Positions 7,657 through 15,200 of a DNA stretch of 23,102 bases are shown here, piece by piece. Location: positions 1 through 23,102 of the forward strand of contig CAZWCX010000114.1 of assembly GCA_964632945.1 (NCBI GenBank), in the 5' to 3' direction. The first letter of the stretch is position 1, and every line of letters begins with the position of its first letter. The DNA is from CAZWCX01 sp964632945. Lineage in GTDB: Bacteria; Planctomycetota; MHYJ01; WSZJ01; CAZWCX01. The position numbers were made by a program, and so were the translations under genes. A model generated the notes under the pieces. That model did no database searches. It saw nothing but the letters and a program-made list of their open reading frames with translations, and was not told the DNA's origin.

Positions 7657-8177
7657 GCGAACGCGGGAAGCCGGACCGATGCGCCGCGTGCGGGGCGGGA
7701 CTCGCCACGGACGCTTCCGCCTGTCCGGCCTGCGGCGCGGCGACGGGCGCGAAAACGGGCCCGGACCGCGAGGGTCAGGTGATGTACGGCCCGCCTCCCC
7801 CGCCGCGCGGCGCCTCTTCCTACGGTGCGAGCGGCCCGCTGGGGGTTTGCGAGGGCTGCGGCCGGCACGTCGACGCCGCGGCGGAGACGTGCCCGTTCTG
7901 CGGCGCCACGCCGGGCGGGGCCGGCGCGAGGATCGCCCGTCCTCCGTCCCGGGAGGTCCAGGTCATGTACGGCCCGCCTCCGTTCATCGGCGGGCGCCGG
8001 TCGTTCTTCTGGGCCGCACTGGCCGCCGGAGCCACCGCCGCGGCGGCGGCCGCCTGGTGGTTCCGGGCCCGGCTCTCGCTGCCGTTTCTCCGCGATCCCG
8101 CCGTCGAATACGGCCCCCCGCGTCGCATGCCGCCCGCGAACGCGGGACCGGAGGCGGTCGAACCCGAGTCGAAGTAG
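7653..8177 (+). CDS. Double zinc-ribbon, single-TM protein with three YGPP motifs; putative radical SAM substrate
   Basis: The 174-residue protein has two zinc ribbons of identical spacing, CxxC-x10-CxxC at C10/C13/C24/C27 and C66/C69/C80/C83. Each is followed by a linker and an identical heptad VMYGPPP (43-49 and 104-110). A hydrophobic Ala-rich segment at about 118-137 is a likely transmembrane helix. After it comes a third, diverged copy VEYGPP (151-156) near the C-terminus. The ribbon-plus-YGPPP unit therefore looks duplicated. It starts with GTG inside the stop of the radical SAM/SPASM gene (GTGA overlap) and has its own ribosome site. The repeated short motif beside a maturase resembles a multi-core substrate, which is inference. 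It could instead be a structural zinc protein with proline-rich docking motifs. I recognise no named family for the whole protein. Confidence 0.82.
   Translation: MSERGKPDRCAACGAGLATDASACPACGAATGAKTGPDREGQVMYGPPPPPRGASSYGASGPLGVCEGCGRHVDAAAETCPFCGATPGGAGARIARPPSREVQVMYGPPPFIGGRRSFFWAALAAGATAAAAAAWWFRARLSLPFLRDPAVEYGPPRRMPPANAGPEAVEPESK
7776..7798 (+). repeat. First copy of a 23-nt repeat encoding QVMYGPP
   Basis: This segment matches 7959-7981 at 22 of 23 positions, the one change being synonymous (GTG to GTC, Val). It encodes the first QVMYGPP motif. A more diverged third copy lies at 8103-8120 (VEYGPP). Confidence 0.8.
7959..7981 (+). repeat. Second copy of the 23-nt repeat encoding QVMYGPP
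   Basis: It is one synonymous base different from 7776-7798, and lies directly upstream of the membrane segment. Near-identity at the DNA level suggests a recent duplication or strong conservation of the motif. Confidence 0.8.
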
Positions 8178-8206
8178 TCGGAGGCGCCCCCTCCCCCGGC
8201 TACTTC
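8171..8206. terminator. Inverted repeat between convergent genes, possible bidirectional terminator
   Basis: GAAGTAG (8171-8177) and CTACTTC (8200-8206) are perfect complements that include both stop codons of the convergent genes. GGAGG (8180-8184) and CCTCC (8190-8194) can extend the stem inside. Both proteins end in Lys-stop, which explains part of the symmetry. There is no long T-run on either side. Confidence 0.4.
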
Positions 8207-10611
8207 TTCCCTTCGAGGATCTCCTTGCGACGGTCCGCCACCCGGCGCCGCTCGTAGCCCCAGATTCCGTCCAGCGCCGCCGTACCCGTGGTCTTTTCGA
8301 GCCCCTCCGCGGTCATCCGCATGGCCTCGACCACCCCCGGCACCACGAGCGTGTGCCCACTCGCATCGCGCGGCATCTGCCAGCGGAAATCCTGCAGCGT
8401 GCCGAGCTCGAGCATCGCCTCCTTGAGCTGCGAGTAGAGCGCGCGCAATCGGAACATCACCGCGAGCAGCCCGCAGGTGGCGAAGAACCCGTACGGCTCC
8501 ACGTGGGCCAGGACGCGGCGCAGCCCTTCTTCGTCCCGGGCGCGAAACACCTTGCCGCGGAGGTCCTGGCGGTCGTTCCGGGCGGTGCAGACGATGGCAT
8601 GCGGCCGCAGGTCGACGAAGCCGCCCACGCAGGCGTGGAAGTCGCGCAGGTCCTCGAACGGGCATGGGTTGCCGGTTCGGGCGTGACGATCCCGCAGCCA
8701 GCGGTCGATGCCGTCCGAGGTGCGCAGGAGGAGGTCGAGCGGCGCGACGAACCGGCCCGAACGCACCCAGGCCTTCCCGTCCTTTTCGTAGATCAGCGGC
8801 GATCCCAGCGAGGGCACCGCCCAGGCCGCCTCGAGGACGCATCCGAGCACGCGCAGGCGCGCCTGCTCCTTCTCGGGGAAGAGCTCGTCGTGGCCGCGCG
8901 GGCGGAAGGGCTTGAGCACCCGCAAGTCTTCGGCCCGGGTCGCCGACGCAAGCACCGCCAGGTCGCGGGCGAGGGTCTCCAGCTCCCAGGCGTCCAGGTC
9001 CTCGAACGTGAGCGGCCGGGAACGCTCCTCGAAAAAGCTCTGCGCGTCGAAACGCGCCAGTTCCACGTACGGCGGCAGGGCGTCGATGTCGAGCGTGCGC
9101 AGGCGATGGAGCAGGATCAGGAGCCCGAGGGTGTGCAATTCCCCCTGGTGCTTGGCCGACCCGAGATCCTGGAGCGCCATGGGTTCGAGGCCGGACAGTT
9201 GCGTGGCGCGCAGCAGAGGTTGGGCGAGGAAGTCGAACACCTGGCGGGAATTGTCGGTCTCGGTGTAGTAGCAGACATGCTGCTCGTCGAACCAGGGAGA
9301 CTGGGGATCGTCGCCGAACATCCCGACCATGGCGATCACGTGGCCGAGCTCGCTCGCCGAGGCGACGCGCATGACGCGGTAGAGCGCCTCGGCGTTGGCG
9401 ACGGTGAAAAAGCCGTTCTCGCCGCTGCGGATCGCGTAGGCCGGCCGGAGGACTTCGCCCCGGGACGGGGAAATCGCCGGCAGATCGCCCGGCGGCGGGG
9501 ACTCCCAGGGCACCGTCTCGGGCGGGAAGACGCGGATCACCTGCCCCTCCGCGGACCCGCTGAACACCGGATGCCCCGCGGCCGCGGCGTCGAAGAGCAT
9601 CTGCTCGACTTTGCGATGCATGGGCACGGTCTCGCGGATCCGCACCTCGTCGATGCCGATCGCGGCCGCCGTGATCAGCATGTTGATCCCGGCCTTTCCG
9701 TAGAGCTCGGTCAGCCGCTCGGCGAACTTCTGTTTGGCGGTCAGGAACTCGTCCTGGGCGCTGTGCGCGAACCCCAGGCGGATGGTCCGCCGGGGCCGGC
9801 CGTCCGGCCCGATACCCTCGTCGTACATCCCCCCCACGGAGGTGGTGTGCGCGACCACCAGGTTTTCGGCCATGGTATCCTGGATCCGCGCCACGTCGTC
9901 GCGCACGGCTTCGGTGAAGCGGTCCTTGAGGCGGTCGATCTGCTCGGGGGCGAGACCGGGGATGTGCCGGGCCGCCAGGTCGAGACTGTCGAGATGGTAG
10001 GCCACGAGACTCGGCAGCGGGATTCCGACCATGACGGAGCGGTAGCGGAACGCCGTGCGATCGGCCAGGTGCTCGCCGCGGTAACGCTCGAGAAATGAAG
10101 AGAAGGGGCGCATGGCGGCCATCGCCGATTCCATGGCGGCCACCACCGCTCGCGGGCCGGCGTCGATGCGGGTCCCGATCGACTGCAGATAGTCGGCGGT
10201 GAGCGCGGCGCGCCCGTCCGGCGGCGTGTGGGTGATCCGGTCGAGACCCGGCAGTGCCACCAGCTGAAAGTTCTCGAGGGCGACGAACACGCCGCTGTGG
10301 GTCAGGTAGCCGTTGCGGATCGGCGTGGGGCGGAGCTCCGGCCCCTGGCGGGACTCGAGGAAACGGAACAGGCGGCGGGTGAAGAGCCGGATCTCGTGCC
10401 GCGAACGTCCGGTGGCGACCAGTACCGGGACTTCCTCGCGCGAGGGCCGGCGCATCGCCATCAGCTCCTCGTAGATCGCGAGCATCTGAAACAGTCCGGT
10501 GCCGCCGACCGCGCCGGTCCCGCCGAAGAAGACGTGCACGTCCCGGGTGCGCTCCCCGGACCTTGCGGCCGCGGCGAGCGCATCCCCGAAGCGCCGTTTC
10601 TTGTACCCCAT
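8200..10611 (-). CDS. Uncharacterised 803-residue protein with N-terminal glycine-rich nucleotide-binding-like loop
   Basis: I do not recognise this family. The N-terminal strand DVHVFF runs into GGTGAVGGTG (30-39), which resembles a Rossmann-type dinucleotide loop or a tubulin-like G-loop. The next strand-like segment is VPVLVATG. No transmembrane segment, signal peptide or repeats are evident. The composition is that of a soluble globular protein with several conserved-looking stretches (AENLVVAHTTSVGG, LGFAHSAQDEF, NMLITAAAIG, HVIAMVGMFGDD). The start is well supported by GGGGAGGGACG directly upstream of the ATG. It converges with the zinc-ribbon gene over a 22-nt gap, and lies downstream of the exported TPR protein with a hairpin between them. 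The length, uniform base composition and sound ribosome site argue for a real gene. An NAD(P)-linked enzyme is possible but unproven. Confidence 0.8.
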   Translation of the reverse strand: MGYKKRRFGDALAAAARSGERTRDVHVFFGGTGAVGGTGLFQMLAIYEELMAMRRPSREEVPVLVATGRSRHEIRLFTRRLFRFLESRQGPELRPTPIRNGYLTHSGVFVALENFQLVALPGLDRITHTPPDGRAALTADYLQSIGTRIDAGPRAVVAAMESAMAAMRPFSSFLERYRGEHLADRTAFRYRSVMVGIPLPSLVAYHLDSLDLAARHIPGLAPEQIDRLKDRFTEAVRDDVARIQDTMAENLVVAHTTSVGGMYDEGIGPDGRPRRTIRLGFAHSAQDEFLTAKQKFAERLTELYGKAGINMLITAAAIGIDEVRIRETVPMHRKVEQMLFDAAAAGHPVFSGSAEGQVIRVFPPETVPWESPPPGDLPAISPSRGEVLRPAYAIRSGENGFFTVANAEALYRVMRVASASELGHVIAMVGMFGDDPQSPWFDEQHVCYYTETDNSRQVFDFLAQPLLRATQLSGLEPMALQDLGSAKHQGELHTLGLLILLHRLRTLDIDALPPYVELARFDAQSFFEERSRPLTFEDLDAWELETLARDLAVLASATRAEDLRVLKPFRPRGHDELFPEKEQARLRVLGCVLEAAWAVPSLGSPLIYEKDGKAWVRSGRFVAPLDLLLRTSDGIDRWLRDRHARTGNPCPFEDLRDFHACVGGFVDLRPHAIVCTARNDRQDLRGKVFRARDEEGLRRVLAHVEPYGFFATCGLLAVMFRLRALYSQLKEAMLELGTLQDFRWQMPRDASGHTLVVPGVVEAMRMTAEGLEKTTGTAALDGIWGYERRRVADRRKEILEGKK

Positions 10612-10645
10612 CGTCCCTCCCCGCGGGGATCGCCCGGGTCCGGAA

Positions 10646-10685
10646 ACACGAAAGGCACGGAAGCCTGCGCCCCCGTGCCCCGTGT
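10646..10685 (-). terminator. Two-part hairpin between the TPR and 803-residue genes
   Basis: ACACG (10646-10650) and GGCACGG (10654-10660) pair with CCGTGCC (10673-10679) and CGTGT (10681-10685), leaving a small asymmetric bulge and a 12-nt loop. On the minus strand the stem ends in GTGTTTCC, giving only a short T-run. It may partly terminate transcription from the upstream gene, or protect the upstream message. Confidence 0.45.
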
Positions 10686-10701
10686 CCCGCCGAGCGACGC
10701 G

Positions 10702-12108
10702 CTACTTTTTGTACTTCGTCAGCATCTCCTGGGCCTCCTTCGCCCATTCGGTGTCGGGATGCTTCTCGACGATCTCTTTCCAGGCCGCGGCCGCCTTGTC
10801 GATCATGCCGTTCTTGCGGTAGTTCTCGGCCTTCTTGAGCAACCCCTCGCACTCCTTCTTGGCCTCGCCGGACGCCATCTCCTTGGCGATCGCCGGGTCC
10901 TTCTTCAGTTCCTCGGCCCGGGCCGCGGCCTTGGGCCCGAAGGAGGTGTCCTTGAACCGGTTGGCGACGTCTTCGTACGCGCGCATCGCCGCGCCCCAGT
11001 CCTTGGCCTCCTCCTTGGCTTTCGCGCCCTCGAAGGCCTTCTCCGCCTCGCCCTCTTTCTTTTCCTTCTCCTGCCGCTCGGCAAACTCCTTCAGCTTCGG
11101 GCTCTTCTTGAGTTCCTCGAGTTCCTTGGCCGCGGTCTCGCCCTCGGGGAGACCCTCGAAGTCCTTCGCGGCCTTGCCCAGGGCCTTCATCCCGTCCTCG
11201 TACTTCTCGTTCTTGATCAGTTCCTTGGCTTCGGACAGGTACCCCTTGGCCAGCTTCTGGATCGCGTCGAGTTCCTTCTTCGCCTGCGCGTGGTACTCGC
11301 CCTTGGCCCCCTCGGCCACGATCGCCTGGAAACCCGCGATGGCCCGGACGTAGTCGTTGGCCTGTTTGGCGGCGACCGCATCCTCATAGTACTTCTTGGC
11401 ATTCCCGGCCTTGGCGTCCATGAACCAGTCGAGCAATTCCGGGTTGGACTTCGAACTGGCCAGCGGGATCTGATCGCCCGCGCCCGCCCGTTCGGCGAGC
11501 TTGACCTTCGCCCCCATCTTTTCCAGGTCCTGGACCCACTTGCGAATCGAGGAGATCGCCTGGTCCGAGCTCTTCTCGCCGTGCTCGATGTAGATCGGCA
11601 CGCTCTTCACCAGCGGTCCCTTGAACAGGTTCAGGTCGCGGTAGATCCCCGCCACGCCGGCGACCGCGGTGATCCGGTCCGGGTGGCTGAGGCCGATCCA
11701 CAACGCCACCGGCGCCCCTTCCGCGTTGCCGACGAGAATCACGTTCTTCTCGTCGAACGGGTAGTCCTTCTTCAGGTCGTCGAGAATGCCGAGGATGAAC
11801 TTGTCGTCCTTGTTGCTCCACGCGCCGGTCGGGGACTTGGCCACGACGTAGATCAGCCGTTTCGACTCCACGACGTCCTGGAACTGGGGGACGTACTGGT
11901 CGACGGCGTACATCGTATTGGGGAGAAAGATGAGGACGGTCCCCGGGGTCTCCTTCTTGTAGCCGGCGTGCACCCAGAGGAGATAGTGGCTCTTGAACTG
12001 GGGCAGTTCGCGCTTGATGTTTTTGCCCGGCTTGCCGTCCTGGGCGACGGCGGACGTGACGAGCATCGCGAAAGCGATCAGAGTCACGAGGGCGCGGCGG
12101 AAGATCAT
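10702..12108 (-). CDS. Exported alpha/beta-hydrolase-like pseudoenzyme with C-terminal TPR-like repeats
   Basis: The 468-residue product begins with a signal peptide (likely cleavage after AVA, residue 22), so it should act outside the cytoplasm. Residues about 35-230 follow the order of a PHB-depolymerase/phospholipase-type alpha/beta-hydrolase: strand TVLIFLPN, elbow LVGNAEGAPVALW, HPDRITAVAGVAG, then IYIEHGEKSSD and a final RAGAGDQIP. The nucleophile elbow reads G-N-A129-E-G instead of G-x-S-x-G, and D212 stands where the catalytic His is expected, so it is probably inactive. Residues about 235-468 are Lys/Glu/Ala-rich helical repeats resembling TPRs or a YfiO-type scaffold (AAAWKEIVEKHPDTEWAKEAQEM at the end). 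GGAGGA sits ahead of the ATG at 12108. A much longer open frame upstream is a high-GC shadow of the sensor kinase gene. The role may be binding or scaffolding. Confidence 0.85.
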   Translation of the reverse strand: MIFRRALVTLIAFAMLVTSAVAQDGKPGKNIKRELPQFKSHYLLWVHAGYKKETPGTVLIFLPNTMYAVDQYVPQFQDVVESKRLIYVVAKSPTGAWSNKDDKFILGILDDLKKDYPFDEKNVILVGNAEGAPVALWIGLSHPDRITAVAGVAGIYRDLNLFKGPLVKSVPIYIEHGEKSSDQAISSIRKWVQDLEKMGAKVKLAERAGAGDQIPLASSKSNPELLDWFMDAKAGNAKKYYEDAVAAKQANDYVRAIAGFQAIVAEGAKGEYHAQAKKELDAIQKLAKGYLSEAKELIKNEKYEDGMKALGKAAKDFEGLPEGETAAKELEELKKSPKLKEFAERQEKEKKEGEAEKAFEGAKAKEEAKDWGAAMRAYEDVANRFKDTSFGPKAAARAEELKKDPAIAKEMASGEAKKECEGLLKKAENYRKNGMIDKAAAAWKEIVEKHPDTEWAKEAQEMLTKYKK

Positions 12109-12139
12109 GGCAGTCCTCCTCCAGATGTACGACGCGGAG

Positions 12140-12159
12140 ACCCGCCCGGACGGGCGGGT
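12140..12159 (-). promoter_or_regulatory. Perfect inverted repeat in the 5' leader of the exported TPR gene
   Basis: ACCCGCCCG, two bases, then CGGGCGGGT make a perfect 9+9 palindrome about 31 nt upstream of the ATG at 12108. It lies downstream of the predicted promoter. It could be an mRNA hairpin affecting translation or stability, or a dimeric repressor site. The divergent kinase promoter starts about 80 bp away. Confidence 0.5.
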
Positions 12160-12182
12160 GCAAGGGGTCCAACGGGATGCCG

Positions 12183-12212
12183 ATCCTAGCACAGGCCGAA
12201 AAATCGGGTCAA
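12183..12212 (-). promoter_or_regulatory. Predicted extended -10 promoter for the exported TPR gene
   Basis: On the minus strand TTGACC (12212-12207), an 18-bp spacer and TAGGAT (12188-12183) are preceded by TGC, an extended -10 element. Transcription would start near 12176, giving a leader of about 70 nt that contains the 9+9 palindrome. Confidence 0.55.
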
Positions 12213-12225
12213 ACCAAAAGCGGAC

Positions 12226-12256
12226 GGGCGGAGAGGCCGTGCTATACTCCCGCCCA
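12226..12256 (+). promoter_or_regulatory. Extended -10 promoter predicting a leaderless kinase mRNA
   Basis: TGC-TATACT ends at 12248, seven bases before the ATG at 12256, so transcription would start at or next to the start codon. No ribosome site is found in the preceding 20 bases. The nearest purine run (GGAG, about 24 nt away) lies upstream of the -10 element. The -35 region is weak (cGGACg), as is usual with an extended -10. Confidence 0.5.
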
Positions 12257-15200
12257 TGCGTTCCTTGCGGAAATCCTCCGTTTTCTGGGTGCTCGCCCTG
12301 CTCACGGCGGGGTGGGTGCAGGCCTGGCTGGAGACCCGGTGGGTGGCGCTCGGGGTGGATCGAAACCCCGAAGCGGCCGTGCGGCGCCACACCACCGCGG
12401 CGGCGGCGGCCGTGCGGGATCGCTTTGCGCGCGAGTCGACGGAGGCGGAGCGCATCGCGCGGACGCTGGCGGGCTCCCCGCGGGTGCGCTCCGGGCTGGC
12501 GCAACCGGCGCGGGAAGGCAGCCGGGAACTGTTCGCCGCGTTGCTGGAGACCGGCGGGGCGTCGGCGCCGGCGGGCGGAATCGAAATCCTCCGCGCCGAC
12601 GGGAGCGTGGCCGCCTGGAACGGGTTGACGCCGGTGCCGGGTCTGGCCACCGAGGGGATGGGTCGCGCCACGCGGCGCATCGAGGATGGAGCGATCCACC
12701 TGTGGTTCGTCGTGACCGTCCCGGTCCACGAGTCGGCGCGCGGGGGCGCGGCGCTCGGCGCCGTGCGCGTCGGGGTGCCGGTGGAGGCGCGGGACCGGCT
12801 TCACCCGCGCTTTCGCCCGGTCCGCACGCCGACGGAAGCGGCGCGCGAAGACACAGGGGCGGAAGTGCGCATTCGCCGGGCCCCGATCGGCCCCGAAACG
12901 GACGGGGCGGCGCACGTCCGGGAACCGCTGGACGAGGCGGACCCGGCCCTCGACGCGGTGATCGAGATCGACCGACCGTTGCCCGAAGCCCTCTTCCGCG
13001 GCGCCACCCGGGGCGCGCGCCTGCGCGGAAGGCTGCTGTCCGCCGCCCTGCTGGGCGTCGCCTTTTTCGTCGTCGCCGCCGGCCTCACGCGTCGCCTCGC
13101 CACCCGACCCGCATGGGCCCGCACCCTGCTCGCGGTCGCCCTCCCCTGGGGACTTCGCGGCGCGCTGCTGGCGCTCGACCTGCCGGGGCGGGCGGCGGGA
13201 TGGGCCGTACTCGACGAGAACGCCTACTCCAACGGCGCCGTGGGCGGACTGTTTTCGACCCCGGCGGAGTTCCTCCTCACGATGGGCGCGGCGCTGGCCT
13301 CCGCCACGCTCCTCTTCCGTACCGTGGGGGCGGGCGGGCTGACGCCCCGCTCCGGCCGCGGGGGCGCGCTGCTCGGCGGCGGGCTCACGGTGGCCGCGGC
13401 GTGGGCGATCGCCCTCGCCGTGCAGTCGGTCGTGCGGGATTCGACGCTGGAGTACTTCGACCCGGCCGAGCCGATTCCCCCGCCGGCGGTGCTGGCGCTC
13501 CTGGCAGGGCTCTTCCTGCTCGTCCAGGCCGCCTTCCTGGTCGTTTGGGCCGCCCTGCCGCGCGAGGGGGGCCGGGGTCGCGCGCCGCTCTTCGTGGCCG
13601 GGATCCTGGTGGCCGGAACCTTCGCGCTGCCGGTGGTGCCCGAGATGGTGGGCAACTTTCCGTTCGCCCTCGGCCTCGGTGCCTTCGCCGCCGGCGCCTG
13701 GCTGGTGCGCGACCGCACCGCGCCGCAGCGCGTGGTCCTCGTGGCGCTCTTCGCCGCCGGCATGCTGCACCTTTGCTTCGATGCGGCCCTCGACGAGTCG
13801 CGACGCCGACGCATCCTCGACGCGGTCCCCGACGTCCTCGGCCCCAGCGAAGCGCACTATCGGCTCACCGTCGAAGAGGCGGCCGAGGGGCTGGCGGACC
13901 AGCCCGACGTACGCGCTTTGGTCGTCGGCTGGACGGAGTCGCCTCCCGACCGGCTGGTCCCGATCGAACTCTGGCGGCGCAGCATCGCCCACACGGGGTG
14001 CGACGGCCTCGTCCTGCTGAAGGACGACCGCGGTGCGGTCATCACTTCGCTCTCGATCAACTTCCCCGCCGTGGCGATCTGGGCGCCGGCCCTGGATCCC
14101 CTGCCGACGCGGACGACGAGCTGGGCCCGGCGACTGACCGACGACGACCGGATCGACCTGTATGCCGCGCAGGCCCCGGTCCTGGACGCGGAAGGTCGGC
14201 CCTGCGGTTCCGTCCTCGTCGCGCTGTCCCCGCCCGGCCGCTCGGTGCGCAGCGCGTCGTTCCCGGAGGCGAGCCGCGCCGCCCGCGCGCCGCGCGAGCG
14301 CCTGCCGCGCGTCCGGGTCTCGCGGGTGGGACCCGGGCCGACCGGGGCGCCCGACGACCTGCCCTGGGGAGGGGATCTGCCTGCCGAGGTCGCCGACCGG
14401 GTGGGCGAGTCCGAAGAACCGGTGTGGGTGCGCCGGCCGGGCGGCGAGCGCCCCCTGGAGACCCTGTTCGTCCGCGACGCCGTTCCCGGCGGGGTGGCGG
14501 CGTTGACGTACGAAGTCCCCGCGGGACTTCCGCGCGCGACCGCCTTCCTTTCCCTGTTCCTGTGGGACAGCGCGATGGCGATGCTCCTGGCCGCCGGCGT
14601 TCTGGTCTGGCAAGGGGTCTGGGAGCCGCGACCGGTCAGCGGGCCGTTCCCGGTCGCCGTCCCGGCGGCCGCGAACGGGGCGAGGGAGGCCGGCCATCCG
14701 GCCGCGATCGCAAGCGATCCCGCCATCGGGGCGCCGGAGCCGCGCGGCAAGGGGTTCTTCCTCTCCGCGTCGGCGCGCACGGTTCGTCGCACCGCCGCCC
14801 GCTTCCTCGGCCGGCTCGAGCACAAGATCCTCGCCTTTTTCCTGGGCGTGTCGCTGGCGCCCATCCTGGTGCTGTCCCTGTTCAGCCGCGCGGTGGTGTC
14901 CGACCGCATCGAGCACGAGGTCGGCGCCGATGCCCTGCGCGCCGCCGACCTCGCCCGGCGGTCGCTGGTGCTGGAACGCGAAGAGGCGGTGCGAAAGGGG
15001 ATGCCGGCGAGCACGGCGGTGCCCTTCGACCCGTTCTGCCGCCGCTTCGCCGCGCTGACCGGTAAGGACCTCGGCATCTACGTCCCCGGCCGCCTCGGGG
15101 CCACCAGCAAGCCCGAGCTGTACGAACTGGGCCACCAACCGCGCCGCATGCCGGCGCGCGCCTACGTTGCGCTCACCCTCGAGGACGGCGACGCCTGGCT

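Noticed and set aside
7820..10852. Minus-strand frame of about 1010 codons across the zinc-ribbon and 803-residue genes
   Set aside because: It is a different frame from the 803-residue gene with Arg-rich nonsense composition; the absence of stops is expected at this GC content.
12177..15065. Second plus-strand frame of about 960 codons inside the kinase gene
   Set aside because: The composition is Arg/Gly/Ala-rich without domain motifs, while the kinase frame contains HAMP, H-box, N-box and G-box.
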